From contig CBDBUY010000009.1 of assembly GCA_965212145.1 (NCBI GenBank), positions 1 through 64,000 on the forward strand: DNA of 64,000 nucleotides, given 5' to 3'. The DNA comes from JAAEPI01 sp965212145. GTDB lineage: Bacteria > Bacteroidota > Bacteroidia > Cytophagales > Cyclobacteriaceae. Numbering within the stretch: the stretch's first letter is position 1; every line of letters begins with the position of its first letter. Below are positions 9,243-18,270 of this stretch, in pieces. The notes beneath the pieces are model-generated. The model did no database searches. It was not told the DNA's origin and saw only the letters and a program-made list of their open reading frames with translations. The translations under genes and the position numbers were made by a program.

Positions 9243-10115
9243 ATGAGCGTTCTCGTCAATAAGGATTCCAAAATAATTGTTCAAGGTTTTACCGGATCGG
9301 AAGGCACTTTTCATGCCGAGCAAATGATCGAATATGGATCAAACGTTGTGGGCGGAGTGACCCCTGGAAAAGGAGGAAATGAGCATTTGGGTCGTCCGGT
9401 TTTTAACACGGTTAAAGATGCGGTGGATACGACGGGAGCGGATGTATCGATCATTTTTGTGCCACCAGCGTTTGCAGCTGATGCAATCATGGAAGCGGCT
9501 GATGCCGGAATCAAGGTTATCGTTACGATTACTGAGGGCATTCCTGTGAAGGACATGGTCACGGCCAAGCCGTATGCGAAATCTAGAGGAGCCGTGCTAG
9601 TGGGGCCAAATTGTCCGGGCGTAATTACTCCTGGGGAAGCCAAAGTGGGCATCATGCCCGGCTTTGTCTTCAAAAAAGGAAACGTCGGAATCGTATCAAA
9701 ATCGGGAACTCTTACTTACGAGGCTGCCGATCAGGTGGTGAAAGCGGGTCTTGGAATTACCACAGCGATCGGGATTGGTGGTGATCCAATCATCGGCACA
9801 TCCACCAAAGAAGCCGTACAAATGCTCATGAACGACCCTGAAACTGAGGGAATCGTGATGATAGGGGAAATCGGAGGTCAGTATGAAGCCGATGCGGCAA
9901 AGTGGATCCAGGAAGATGGCAACAGAAAGCCTGTCGTTGGATTTATCGCTGGCCAGACAGCACCTCCCGGCCGACGAATGGGTCATGCGGGGGCAATCAT
10001 CGGAGGCAAAGACGACACAGCTGAAGCCAAAATGGAGATCATGGAAAAATGTGGATTGAAAGTAGTTGCTTCTCCAGCTGATATAGGTGCAGTAATGAAA
10101 GAGGCCCTGGGGTAA
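9243..10115 (+). CDS. sucD: Succinyl-CoA synthetase alpha subunit
   Basis: Alpha subunit of the TCA-cycle enzyme that interconverts succinyl-CoA and succinate with NTP formation. From ATG 9243 the protein has 290 residues, the usual length; the upstream TTG frame would add 18 residues that match nothing and overlap the promoter. Visible are the CoA-binding fold (IIVQGFTGSEGTFH), the GPNCPG motif (121-126) and the phosphorylated His248 in GRRMGHAGAI. sucC is not adjacent, so the subunits are encoded separately. Its stop lies 3 bp from the end of the convergent rsmG. Confidence 0.97.
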   Translation: MSVLVNKDSKIIVQGFTGSEGTFHAEQMIEYGSNVVGGVTPGKGGNEHLGRPVFNTVKDAVDTTGADVSIIFVPPAFAADAIMEAADAGIKVIVTITEGIPVKDMVTAKPYAKSRGAVLVGPNCPGVITPGEAKVGIMPGFVFKKGNVGIVSKSGTLTYEAADQVVKAGLGITTAIGIGGDPIIGTSTKEAVQMLMNDPETEGIVMIGEIGGQYEADAAKWIQEDGNRKPVVGFIAGQTAPPGRRMGHAGAIIGGKDDTAEAKMEIMEKCGLKVVASPADIGAVMKEALG

Positions 10116-10118
10116 TCG

Positions 10119-10748
10119 CTAAGAGGTCTTCATTACCACGAGTTTCTTCGTTTCGAAGAACGGCTCATCAAAGTAATTGGTCAGAGGAATCAACTTCTTT
10201 TTTAAGTGAAGAGATGATAGTTCCGCTTTTAGATCCCCGCCTTTGAGCAAAAGCCAGCCGCTGGGGATTTCGTTTTTACTTTCTTGTGAAATCAGGTGCT
10301 TTGTCCAGTTATAAAGCTGACGAGTCGGAGCTACGGCTCGTGAAACCACAAAATCGTACTTGCCTTTCACTTTTTCCATACGCTGATGCTCGGCAGTCAG
10401 ATTGGTTAATTGAATGGCACAGCTTACTTCTTCACAGACCTTGATTTTCTTTCCAATGGAATCCACGAGGTGGAAATGGCAGTTGGGAAAAAGAATGGCG
10501 AGAGGTATTCCCGGGAAGCCACCGCCGGTACCGACATCTAGGATTCTGGTTCCCGGAACAAATTCCATGTACTTCGCGATGGACAGACTGTGGAGGACAT
10601 GCCGCTCATAGAGTTCGTCTATGTCTTTTCGGGAAATGACATTGATTTTCTCATTCCATTCACCATAAAGAGGCTGCAATTTCTTCAGCTGATCCTTCTG
10701 AGTCTGTGATAAATCAGGAAAGTACTTGTAAATGATCGATGTGTCCAC
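10119..10748 (-). CDS. rsmG: 16S rRNA (guanine-527-N7)-methyltransferase
   Basis: Methylates N7 of G527 in the 530 loop of 16S rRNA with S-adenosylmethionine; loss gives low-level streptomycin resistance in several bacteria. The 209 residues show the GidB signature: NVISRKD, ERHVLHSL, then the SAM-binding DVGTGGGFPGIPLAI and the later VSRAVAP motif. The frame begins with GTG at 10748; no better ATG is available upstream. It runs convergent to sucD and is not next to mnmG, unlike in many Firmicutes. Confidence 0.95.
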   Translation of the reverse strand: MDTSIIYKYFPDLSQTQKDQLKKLQPLYGEWNEKINVISRKDIDELYERHVLHSLSIAKYMEFVPGTRILDVGTGGGFPGIPLAILFPNCHFHLVDSIGKKIKVCEEVSCAIQLTNLTAEHQRMEKVKGKYDFVVSRAVAPTRQLYNWTKHLISQESKNEIPSGWLLLKGGDLKAELSSLHLKKKLIPLTNYFDEPFFETKKLVVMKTS

Positions 10749-10770
10749 GTTGCAAGATTAGCAACGAATC

Positions 10771-11379
10771 CTAAATATGCTTCTTCTTGTCCTTCACCAG
10801 TTCATACATCAGTTCCCGAGCTCTGTGGAGCTGAGCCTTAATGGTGCCGAGTGGAGCGTCAAGTTCTTTGGCAATCTCATCGTAAGACAATTCATCAAAA
10901 TACCTGAGACGAACCAGCCGCTGGTACTTGCTTGGAAGTTTGGTGACGAACATCTGAACCAGCTCAATTTTCTGAGCTTTGATCGCTTCCTCGTCTGGCG
11001 TGAGGTTTCTGTCCTCCACGTCGATATTTACCGATTCTCCGCCCTCATCTTTAAAGGAGGTATTCAGGCTGTAAGTGTTCAGTTTTTTCTTTCGAATGAA
11101 ATCAATGGCATTGTTGGTAGCAATCCGAAATAGCCATGTGCTAAATGTGTAATCTTTCTTAAATCGATGTAGGTTTTTGAACGCTTTGGCAAAAGCTTCA
11201 ATAGTCAAATCTTCCGCATCATCCACGTTTCGCACCATCTTCAGAATCATGTGATACACAGGTTTTTTGTACCTGTCCATGAGCAAGGCAAATGCAGATT
11301 CATCACCCTCATCGACGGCTTGATCTATCAATTTAAAATCCTGGAGGGCTTTCTCCGAGAAGTCGCGCTTTAATTCCAT
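10771..11379 (-). CDS. ECF-type RNA polymerase sigma factor
   Basis: A 202-residue sigma-70 family protein of the RpoE-like ECF type. Region 2 covers about residues 28-95 (LLMDRYKKPVYHMILKMVRN, then DLTIEAFAKAFKNL and STWLFRIATNNAIDF), and region 4 about 135-190 (KYQRLVRLRYFDELSYDEIA, LGTIKAQLHRAREL). Its start overlaps the end of the upstream glycosyltransferase gene by 10 bp, so the two are cotranscribed. No anti-sigma gene is adjacent. Targets cannot be told from the sequence. Confidence 0.9.
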   Translation of the reverse strand: MELKRDFSEKALQDFKLIDQAVDEGDESAFALLMDRYKKPVYHMILKMVRNVDDAEDLTIEAFAKAFKNLHRFKKDYTFSTWLFRIATNNAIDFIRKKKLNTYSLNTSFKDEGGESVNIDVEDRNLTPDEEAIKAQKIELVQMFVTKLPSKYQRLVRLRYFDELSYDEIAKELDAPLGTIKAQLHRARELMYELVKDKKKHI

Positions 11380-12452
11380 TTGACGTTTTTAACCAACAAT
11401 GACCTCAAACTTATGATCGGCAAAACAACCGAATACACAAGGTCAACGAAAGGCAGCCAAAGATGGTTAAATCTTTTCTCCAATCGGTCGGCAACAATAT
11501 TAATGGATATTATCCTGATCGTGTAGTGGAAAGCAAAGATTAGCAGGGCTATTGAAGCATTTATAGGGATGGAAAGAGCAAAGAGCACCCAAAAGAGAAT
11601 CTGAAAAAACCATCGTAAGCTTTCGGATCGCTTGACCCAACTTGGATAATATTTCCCAACTGAGTAATGACGTGTTTTTTGTGAGAAGTAGGAACTCCAT
11701 TTTTCCTCTGGGATGGATTCGACCCAGGAGTTTTGAGATAATACCACCGAGCCTCGGTCGACCCGAGCCATCTTCTGAACGAGCAAATCATCATCTCCGC
11801 CCGTTACATTTTGGATGCCTTCAAACCCATTGACTTTCTCGAAAAGACTTTTTCTATAGGCCAGATTCCGACCAAGCCCCATGTATGGATTGCCGAAGAT
11901 AGCTTTCTGTATAAATTCTAGCGATGTGAAAAAAGTCTCGTATTGAATCAGGTGGTTGAGAAGGCCGCTTTTTTTCTGATATGGAGATAGACCCAGAACG
12001 AATCCCGAGTCATCTTCCATGCCTTGAGCCATTTCTTTGATCCAATTCTTGGTCGCTCTACAATCTGCATCTGTCAGGAGTAACCAGTCACCTTTGGCCG
12101 TATCGACTGCTTGTTTTATGGCGTATTTTTTTGGGTTCCAATCTGTTGGAACTTCCTTCAAATCCAAATAAGTCAATTTTTCAGATTTGATTTTCTGCAG
12201 GTCACTCAGGCTTCCATCACCACATCTGTCGAGTGAAATGATGACTTCATAGTTTGGGTAATTCTGATTTAAAAGGATTGGAATAAGTGACTTTAGGTTC
12301 GCATCTTCATTGTGTGCGGCAACAATGACGGTGACAAATGGTGTTTCAGGATGAGCTGGTGGGACTAAGTTTTTCACCTGCCATGCTTTATAGAAAAGGG
12401 ACATGGCGAGGGTTGCGGTGACCAGTCCAAACAAGATGAGAAGTAATTCCAC
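11370..12452 (-). CDS. Membrane-bound family 2 glycosyltransferase
   Basis: The 360 residues begin with one hydrophobic segment (ELLLILFGLVTATLAMSLFY), then a GT-A fold with VTVIVAAHNED, a DRCGDGS turn and the metal-binding DADC motif, and a C-terminal part with two or three membrane helices (FQILFWVLFALSIPINASIALLIF). This layout is that of processive or lipid-linked GT2 enzymes at the cytoplasmic face of the inner membrane. The acceptor and sugar are unknown. The frame begins with GTG (12452). It is cotranscribed with the downstream ECF sigma gene, an unusual pairing, and diverges from tgt. Confidence 0.85.
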   Translation of the reverse strand: MELLLILFGLVTATLAMSLFYKAWQVKNLVPPAHPETPFVTVIVAAHNEDANLKSLIPILLNQNYPNYEVIISLDRCGDGSLSDLQKIKSEKLTYLDLKEVPTDWNPKKYAIKQAVDTAKGDWLLLTDADCRATKNWIKEMAQGMEDDSGFVLGLSPYQKKSGLLNHLIQYETFFTSLEFIQKAIFGNPYMGLGRNLAYRKSLFEKVNGFEGIQNVTGGDDDLLVQKMARVDRGSVVLSQNSWVESIPEEKWSSYFSQKTRHYSVGKYYPSWVKRSESLRWFFQILFWVLFALSIPINASIALLIFAFHYTIRIISINIVADRLEKRFNHLWLPFVDLVYSVVLPIISLRSLLVKNVKWN

Positions 12453-12480
12453 AGATCAACAAAAATAGATGGCCGTCTCG

Positions 12481-12488
12481 GTATTTTT
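12481..12488 (+). promoter_or_regulatory. -7 box of tgt promoter
   Basis: TATTTTTG matches the Bacteroidota -7 consensus exactly and ends 6 bases before the tgt start, predicting a nearly leaderless mRNA. The -33 element is not clear. Confidence 0.45.
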
Positions 12489-12494
12489 GCGGCC

Positions 12495-13625
12495 ATGCAA
12501 TTTGAGCTGCAACATACTGCGAAAAATTCCAAAGCACGAGCCGGTAAGATCACTACGAATCATGGTGAAATTCAAACACCCATTTTTATGCCGGTGGGTA
12601 CGGCCGGAACAGTGAAAGCTGTGCATCAACGAGAACTTGAAAATGATATTTCGGCACAGATCATTCTTGGAAATACGTATCACTTGTATTTACGGCCAGG
12701 AATGGAAATCATGGAAAAGGTTGGTGGATTGCATCAATTTAACGGTTGGAACAAGCCGATTCTCACAGATAGTGGAGGATATCAAGTTTATTCGCTCGGT
12801 GACAACAGAAAAATTAAAGAGGAAGGAGTGACCTTCCAATCGCACATTGATGGTTCAAGACATTTTTTCTCTCCGGAAAGTGTCATGGATGTCCAGCGAA
12901 TGATCGGGGCTGATTTCATGATGGCCTTTGATGAGTGCACGCCTTATCCGTGCGAAAAAAAATATGCGGAAGACTCCATGCATATGACTCACCGGTGGCT
13001 TGACAGGTGTATTACTCGATTCAATGAAACCGATCCAAAATGGGGGCATAGTCAAGCTCTGTTGCCCATTGTGCAGGGAAGTGTTTACCCTGATTTGAGA
13101 AAAATATCAGCAGAATATTGTGGAGCAAAAGACCAGCCCGCAATGGCGATTGGCGGACTGTCGGTTGGTGAGCCCGCCGAGGACATGTACGCCATGACCG
13201 ATTTAGTCTGTGACATTCTACCGAAGGAGAAGCCGAGATATCTAATGGGAGTGGGAACCCCAGCTAACATTCTGGAATGCATCGAGCGAGGAGTCGATAT
13301 GTTTGATTGTGTGATGCCAACTCGAAACGCGCGGAATGGCATGCTGTTCACCACCCAAGGAATTGTAAATATTCGGAATGAAAAGTGGAGGTCTGATTTC
13401 AGCCCGCTTGATGAGGAATTAGGGGGATACGCCAGTACTTTTTACTCAAAAGCGTATTTAAGACACCTCATGCAATCCGGAGAAATGTTGGGCCCTCAGA
13501 TAGCCAGCATTCAAAATTTGACGTTTTATTTATGGTTGGTGGGAGAAGCTCGAAAGGAAATATTGAAGGATACTTTTCCTGAATGGAAACAAAAAATGGT
13601 CGAACAGGTTTCTAGAAGATTGTGA
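12495..13625 (+). CDS. tgt: tRNA-guanine transglycosylase
   Basis: Swaps guanine-34 of GUN-anticodon tRNAs for preQ1 in queuosine synthesis. The 376 residues form a TIM barrel with DSGGYQVYS (92-100, general acid/base Asp92), the nucleophile Asp271 in VDMFDCVMPTRNARNG, and GGLSVGE. An oddity: the zinc site seen in most bacterial enzymes (CxCxxC followed by a histidine) is not there. In the aligned stretch (about 305-325) all three cysteines are replaced, leaving DEELGGYASTFYSKAYLRHL. This may be a lineage feature. The stop overlaps the next start by 4 bp. Confidence 0.95.
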   Translation: MQFELQHTAKNSKARAGKITTNHGEIQTPIFMPVGTAGTVKAVHQRELENDISAQIILGNTYHLYLRPGMEIMEKVGGLHQFNGWNKPILTDSGGYQVYSLGDNRKIKEEGVTFQSHIDGSRHFFSPESVMDVQRMIGADFMMAFDECTPYPCEKKYAEDSMHMTHRWLDRCITRFNETDPKWGHSQALLPIVQGSVYPDLRKISAEYCGAKDQPAMAIGGLSVGEPAEDMYAMTDLVCDILPKEKPRYLMGVGTPANILECIERGVDMFDCVMPTRNARNGMLFTTQGIVNIRNEKWRSDFSPLDEELGGYASTFYSKAYLRHLMQSGEMLGPQIASIQNLTFYLWLVGEARKEILKDTFPEWKQKMVEQVSRRL

Positions 13626-14695
13626 AGAAAATTGATTGGTACATATTCAAGAAATTGATCACCACGTTTTTGTTCGTGGTAATTATGCTCGTGCTGATCA
13701 TTTGTGTGATTGACTACACGGACAAGAACGACAAGTTCATTAAGTATGAGATTAGCGCGGAGGTAATCCAGCAGTATTATTTATCCTTTGCACCTTATAT
13801 AGCGGCACTTCTTACACCAATCACCGCATTTATTGCCACTGTTCTGGTCACGACTAAATTGGCCTCTCAAACCGAGATTATTGCAATTTTGGCCTCAGGC
13901 GTCAGCTTTAAAAGAATAATGATCCCGTATGCTGTGGCAGCTACACTCATCGCATCGCTCAGCTTTTATTTAAATGGTTACGTCATCCCGGATGCTAACA
14001 AGTTTCGAGTGGAGTTTGAAATGAGCTATATCAAGAAACCGTACGTGAACCTCGATCGGGATATTCATTTTAAGGTTGCCGAACAGGATTATATTTATCT
14101 AAACAGGTACACCAACTCTCGGGATATGGGGTACACGGTGACCTTAGAAAAGTTCGATAATCAAAGAATGATCCAGAAGATTACCGCGGACAGGATAAGA
14201 TGGGATTCTGTTAAATCTAAGTGGACCTTACACAATTGGCAGAAAAGGACTCTGATGGACAATGAGGAGATCATCGAGGAAGGAAGAGAGTTGGATACCC
14301 TCCTTAATTTACGTCCATCGGACTTTGAAAGTAAAGTCCACCTTGAGACCACTTTGACCATGCCAGAACTTGACGACTATATAGACTTACAGCTATCTCG
14401 AGGAGCAGATGACGTGAAAATATACCGCGTGGAAAGATACATCAGGTATATGCAGCCTTTCACAGTTTACATTTTGTGTTTTATCGCACTGATTTTGTCT
14501 GCTAGAAAGAGCAGACGAGGGACAGGTTTTCAAATTGCTCTGGGCTTTATGATCGCCTTTATTTTCATCATTCTGTTTGTCTTTGCGCAGGCAATCGCCG
14601 CTGCTGGAACCATGAACCCGGCCATAGCGATCTGGCTTCCCAATATCATTTTTGGCGCTGTGGGGGTTCTGCTCTATAACACCATCCCAAGGTAA
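13622..14695 (+). CDS. LptF/LptG-family permease
   Basis: A 357-residue YjgP/YjgQ-type protein. LptF and LptG are the membrane subunits of the ABC machine that pulls lipopolysaccharide from the inner membrane to LptA. Visible are three N-terminal membrane helices (about 15-35, 55-78 and 100-120), a periplasmic beta domain (about 125-265) and three C-terminal helices ending at the last residues. The start is GTG at 13622, overlapping the tgt stop by 4 bp (GTGA). Whether it is F or G cannot be decided here, so I give no symbol. The tgt-permease pairing is common in Bacteroidota. Confidence 0.88.
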   Translation: MKKIDWYIFKKLITTFLFVVIMLVLIICVIDYTDKNDKFIKYEISAEVIQQYYLSFAPYIAALLTPITAFIATVLVTTKLASQTEIIAILASGVSFKRIMIPYAVAATLIASLSFYLNGYVIPDANKFRVEFEMSYIKKPYVNLDRDIHFKVAEQDYIYLNRYTNSRDMGYTVTLEKFDNQRMIQKITADRIRWDSVKSKWTLHNWQKRTLMDNEEIIEEGRELDTLLNLRPSDFESKVHLETTLTMPELDDYIDLQLSRGADDVKIYRVERYIRYMQPFTVYILCFIALILSARKSRRGTGFQIALGFMIAFIFIILFVFAQAIAAAGTMNPAIAIWLPNIIFGAVGVLLYNTIPR

Positions 14696-15606
14696 TGGGC
14701 AATTTGCGCCATTATTTGATCCTCCATTTTATCGTTCTTATTTGGGGGTTTTCAGGAATACTTGGGATGCTCATCTCAATTCCTGCCGTGGAAGTGGTGT
14801 TCTATCGAACCAGTATTTCAGCTGTTGTGTTGCTTGGCTTCATACTTTTTACAAAAAGACAACTCTTCCAATCTGGAAGAAAAGGCGTTCTCGCACAATT
14901 GACGACCGGAACTCTAATTGCGATTCATTGGATTTTGTTTTTTCAGTCGGCTCGAGTTTCCAACGTTTCGATCTGTTTGGCGGGCATGTCCACATGCGCA
15001 CTCTGGACGTCTCTTCTTGAGCCGATTTTCTACAAAAGAAAGATCCAGCCCGTTGATATTATTTTGAGTTTATTGGCTGTGGCAGGAATGGCCATAGTTT
15101 TTCAAGTGGAGTTTGAATATTGGGAGGGTCTTGTTCTGGCCATTATTTCGGCATTCATCGCCTCCATTTTCACCATTATAAATGGCCGATTTATTCAGCA
15201 AGGCAAAGACGCATTTGTAATCACCTTCTATGAAATGTCAGGAGCCGCCTTGATCATATTGCTGTTCTTCCCCTTTTATTCCGGTTGGAATGGGGGCCTT
15301 AATCTGACGCTAATCGGATGGGATTATGCATGGATGGGGCTTTTAGCGATTGTATGCACTGTATACGCCTACAGCATATCTGTTAAGATCATGACACATA
15401 TTACCCCTTTTGTTATGAACCTTACTGTGAATCTTGAGCCCGTTTATGGTATTATGCTTGCCTTGATTGTTTTTGGAGCTAATGAGGAGATGAGTGCCGG
15501 ATTTTATGGAGGCACAGCCTTGGTATTAATTGCCGTATTGGCCTATCCAATTATCAACAAAATCAAACGCTCCAAAAGACTATCGAAAAAGAGCCCCATC
15601 CTGTAA
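14695..15606 (+). CDS. EamA/DMT-family transporter
   Basis: The 303 residues consist of ten hydrophobic segments in two repeated halves, the EamA fold. The first half starts with FIVLIWGFSGILG and the second with GLVLAIISAFIASIFTIING. The C-terminus is basic (KIKRSKRLSKKS), consistent with a cytoplasmic end. Members export or import small metabolites, such as amino acids, nucleotide sugars or drugs; substrate cannot be told. It overlaps the preceding stop by 1 bp (TAATG), so it is the third gene of the tgt operon. Confidence 0.88.
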   Translation: MGNLRHYLILHFIVLIWGFSGILGMLISIPAVEVVFYRTSISAVVLLGFILFTKRQLFQSGRKGVLAQLTTGTLIAIHWILFFQSARVSNVSICLAGMSTCALWTSLLEPIFYKRKIQPVDIILSLLAVAGMAIVFQVEFEYWEGLVLAIISAFIASIFTIINGRFIQQGKDAFVITFYEMSGAALIILLFFPFYSGWNGGLNLTLIGWDYAWMGLLAIVCTVYAYSISVKIMTHITPFVMNLTVNLEPVYGIMLALIVFGANEEMSAGFYGGTALVLIAVLAYPIINKIKRSKRLSKKSPIL

Positions 15607-15707
15607 GTGCGCTATTTTGCTTAATTTTAATTAACTGAGATGCGCTCATTGGTTACTATTTGGGTGATTTTGGTATTAAGGACTGAGTTGTTGGGCTCAG
15701 GGGGTGT

Positions 15708-16247
15708 ATGAAAGACAAAGAAATCCTGGAACGCATTGGTCAGGGTGACGAAAAGGCACTCGACTATCTCTATACCAAATACTATCGGATGATGGTGAAA
15801 ATGGTGAAGGAGAATAGCGGGACAGAGGACGAGGCGAAGGACATATACCAGGAGGCGCTGTTGGCGTTTTGGCAAAGAGCTGCAAGTAGGAAATTGGTGT
15901 TAACATCAAAAATCAGTACCTATTTGTACAGTATTTGCCAGAATTTATGGCGCAAGGAGCTAGACAAAAAGAAGAGGCATACGTATGAGGAGGTGGATGG
16001 TGAAGACCATCAGCATTACGAGGATGAAGAAAGATTACGTATTGTTCAAGAGTGCATGGGCGAGTTGGGTGATGTTTGTAGAAGGGTGCTCACGTACTAT
16101 TACTTCGATGGCCTGTCGATGACGGATATTGCGAAGAAGCTTGATTTTTCAACTACTGACACTGCCAAGACCAAGAAGTATAAATGTAAGAAGAAGTTGG
16201 ACTCACTTATAAAACAGAAATACACTACGTCAGATTTTTTTGACTAA
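15708..16247 (+). CDS. ECF-type RNA polymerase sigma factor
   Basis: A 179-residue sigma-70 family protein with region 2 (about 20-85: YLYTKYYRMMVKMVKEN, DIYQEALLAFW, STYLYSICQNLW) and region 4 (about 115-170: CRRVLTYYYFDGLSMTDIAKKL). It is more basic and divergent than the RpoE-like protein at 10771, and the region 4 recognition helix is preceded by an unusual TDTAKTKKYKCKKKL ending. It overlaps the next gene by 1 bp; that neighbour looks like its anti-sigma factor. Together they form a probable two-gene signalling unit. Confidence 0.87.
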   Translation: MKDKEILERIGQGDEKALDYLYTKYYRMMVKMVKENSGTEDEAKDIYQEALLAFWQRAASRKLVLTSKISTYLYSICQNLWRKELDKKKRHTYEEVDGEDHQHYEDEERLRIVQECMGELGDVCRRVLTYYYFDGLSMTDIAKKLDFSTTDTAKTKKYKCKKKLDSLIKQKYTTSDFFD

Positions 16248-17125
16248 TGGACTTAAACCAGCATAACCAAATCGAAGCATATCTGTCTGGGCAGATGACT
16301 CCTGAGGAAGTTTCGCAGTTCGAATCCCTCTTGGAGGTCAATCCTGAGCTTCAGCAGCAGCTAACATTTCAGTCAGAAGTGATTAACGGCATTGGGCAAT
16401 ACCGCAAAACAGAATTGAAAGCGAGATTGGATGCTCTTGATCCGACTCCAGCCTGGTGGACCATTGCTCAGCTATCTCCGGTCGGACAATTCATAGGAGG
16501 CGGCATCATCGTCGGGTTTTTAGGAATTGGCACTTATTTCGTCGTAAATGAGCAAAGTGCTGATTTACCTACAGAAGGCATAGAGATTACAGCCCCCAAT
16601 CCGGTTAACGTGGAATTGGAGATTCCTGAAATACAGCCATTGCCTCAACTTCCAGTTGCGTCAGTGCATAGTGATGGACAGATAGTTGAAGGAGACATTG
16701 AGCCAGATCAAGAAGAAAAATCACCAACGGCGGACTTGAAGGAAGATTCATTTGTTCCGATTGTTTCAGTGCCAGATGCCGGGGATGTTGAGGCTGATGA
16801 GGAGTTTCAATCAAACGAACTTCCTACACCAGAGGAAACTCCGGAGACGGTTACTTCTGAAAATCCGATTGATGTTGAGATTATTGACTCCAAGGGGTCA
16901 AAAGTTAAGTATCAGTATTACGAGGGTAAACTGTATCTCTACGGCAAATTCCAGGAGGAGCCTTATCAGATTCTCGAGATCAATTCAGCGGCCGGCCGGA
17001 AGGTGTACTTATATCACTTGGACGTCTTCTATCACATTGAGCCGGTAGACAAACCCTCCTCTCTTGAAAAAGTGGAAGATGTGAGCTTGATAAAAGAATT
17101 GACGATCCTTAGAAAGTCCAAATAA
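16247..17125 (+). CDS. Probable membrane anti-sigma factor
   Basis: The 292 residues begin with a cytoplasmic helical segment (IEAYLSGQMTPEEVSQFESLL) of the kind found in anti-sigma and FecR-like proteins, with no HxxxCxxC zinc motif. One membrane helix follows (about 82-103, FIGGGIIVGFLGIGTYFVV), then a Pro/Glu-rich periplasmic linker (about 110-210) and a small C-terminal domain (about 210-292, KVKYQYYEGKLYLYGKF). Coupling by 1 bp overlap to the sigma gene supports the role. The signal it senses is unknown. Function is inferred from layout and context. Confidence 0.7.
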   Translation: MDLNQHNQIEAYLSGQMTPEEVSQFESLLEVNPELQQQLTFQSEVINGIGQYRKTELKARLDALDPTPAWWTIAQLSPVGQFIGGGIIVGFLGIGTYFVVNEQSADLPTEGIEITAPNPVNVELEIPEIQPLPQLPVASVHSDGQIVEGDIEPDQEEKSPTADLKEDSFVPIVSVPDAGDVEADEEFQSNELPTPEETPETVTSENPIDVEIIDSKGSKVKYQYYEGKLYLYGKFQEEPYQILEINSAAGRKVYLYHLDVFYHIEPVDKPSSLEKVEDVSLIKELTILRKSK

Positions 17126-17141
17126 GATTTTAGCAAATCGT

Positions 17142-17149
17142 TAGCTTTG
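17142..17149 (+). promoter_or_regulatory. -7 box of ftsX operon promoter
   Basis: TAGCTTTG is an exact Bacteroidota -7 box, 4 bases before the ftsX start codon, so the transcript would be leaderless or nearly so. No clear -33 TTG. Confidence 0.4.
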
Positions 17150-17153
17150 CGCC

Positions 17154-18047
17154 ATGGCTGAAAAAAGCGCCAGAAAGAAGCGTAAAATTGGTAGTTATCC
17201 CTTTGCAAGTGTGGTCTTCAGTATCACATTGGCCATTTTCATTATGGGGCTTTTCGGGCTGTTATTCGTTTACACAAACAGTCTTACCAAAGTCATTCAG
17301 AAAAATGTGGAGCTGCAAGTTTATCTCCACAAGCAGGTCACCCAATCCGATATTGATTTTCTTCAAAGGACAATTTCAGAAAGTGATTTCGTCCGACAGG
17401 AGGACGGATATCGTCATGTAAGGTTTGTGAGTCGAGAGGATGCTGCGAAACAGTTCATCGAACAAACTGGCGAGGATTTCACAGACTTCATCGGAGATAA
17501 TCCCTTGAGAGATGCATTGGTAGTTGGAGTAGCCACCGACTACCAGTCGCTTGATAGTATGCAAATGATCAAAACCAAACTAGAAAAATCCAGAGGAGTC
17601 TATGAAGTGACCTACGTGGAGAGTCTGGTCGACAGCATTAATCAGAACCTTACGAAGCTTGGGCTGGTGCTGGGAGGATTCTCGGTGGTTTTACTGCTGG
17701 TGGTTGTAGTATTAATCAACAACACCATTAAGTTGGCCATGTTTTCACAGCGCTTTCTTATTCGCAGTATGCAGCTTGTTGGCGCCACTGGGTCGTTCAT
17801 CAGAAGGCCTTTTCTCATTAGATCGATTCTTTATGGAACCATCTCTGGTCTTTTCTCGTGTTTAATGATCTTTGGATTGATGCAATATGGGAATTCCCAA
17901 ATAGAGCAACTTGAGAGTCTTCAGAATATGGAGAAAATCTATATGCTTTTTGCCGCTCTGATTTTGATTGGAGCACTGGTTGGGTACTTTAGCACGCTGA
18001 GAGCCGTTAGAAAATATTTACAATTGTCACTAGACGAATTATACTGA
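17154..18047 (+). CDS. ftsX: Cell division protein FtsX
   Basis: Membrane subunit of the FtsEX ABC complex, which activates septal peptidoglycan hydrolases. The 297 residues have a basic N-terminus, membrane helix 1 (about 17-42), an extracytoplasmic domain (about 45-170) with the VEL-QVYLH start typical of FtsX, and three C-terminal helices (about 178-205, 225-250 and 260-282). ftsE is not adjacent, which is usual for Bacteroidota. It opens an operon that runs through DUF3098, uppP, truB, ribF, an M48 peptidase and gldC with spacers of at most 1 bp or overlaps. Confidence 0.93.
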   Translation: MAEKSARKKRKIGSYPFASVVFSITLAIFIMGLFGLLFVYTNSLTKVIQKNVELQVYLHKQVTQSDIDFLQRTISESDFVRQEDGYRHVRFVSREDAAKQFIEQTGEDFTDFIGDNPLRDALVVGVATDYQSLDSMQMIKTKLEKSRGVYEVTYVESLVDSINQNLTKLGLVLGGFSVVLLLVVVVLINNTIKLAMFSQRFLIRSMQLVGATGSFIRRPFLIRSILYGTISGLFSCLMIFGLMQYGNSQIEQLESLQNMEKIYMLFAALILIGALVGYFSTLRAVRKYLQLSLDELY

Positions 18048-18048
18048 A

Positions 18049-18270
18049 ATGTCTGATCCAAGATTCGCTTTTTCTAAAATCAACTATTTAATCATGATCG
18101 CCGGAGTGGTGGTTATGTTCATTGGGTATTTCATCATGTCCAGTGACGGCCAGCCATACGGTTTCGGGACTCTCGGGTTGACTGTCGGGCCAATCATACT
18201 GATGCTTGGATTTTTGATTGAGTTCGTGGCGATCTTTTATAAATCAAAGAAGGAAGATTCAGCTGACTGA
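18049..18270 (+). CDS. DUF3098 small membrane protein
   Basis: The 73 residues hold two membrane helices (about 12-31 and 43-65) joined by a short loop, with FAFSKINYLIMIAGVVVMFIGY at the start, which fits the DUF3098 family. These proteins are nearly confined to Bacteroidota and sit between ftsX and uppP, as here. The gene starts 1 bp after the ftsX stop and overlaps uppP by 1 bp (TGATG). Function unknown; the conserved placement suggests a part in envelope growth or division. Confidence 0.87.
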   Translation: MSDPRFAFSKINYLIMIAGVVVMFIGYFIMSSDGQPYGFGTLGLTVGPIILMLGFLIEFVAIFYKSKKEDSAD

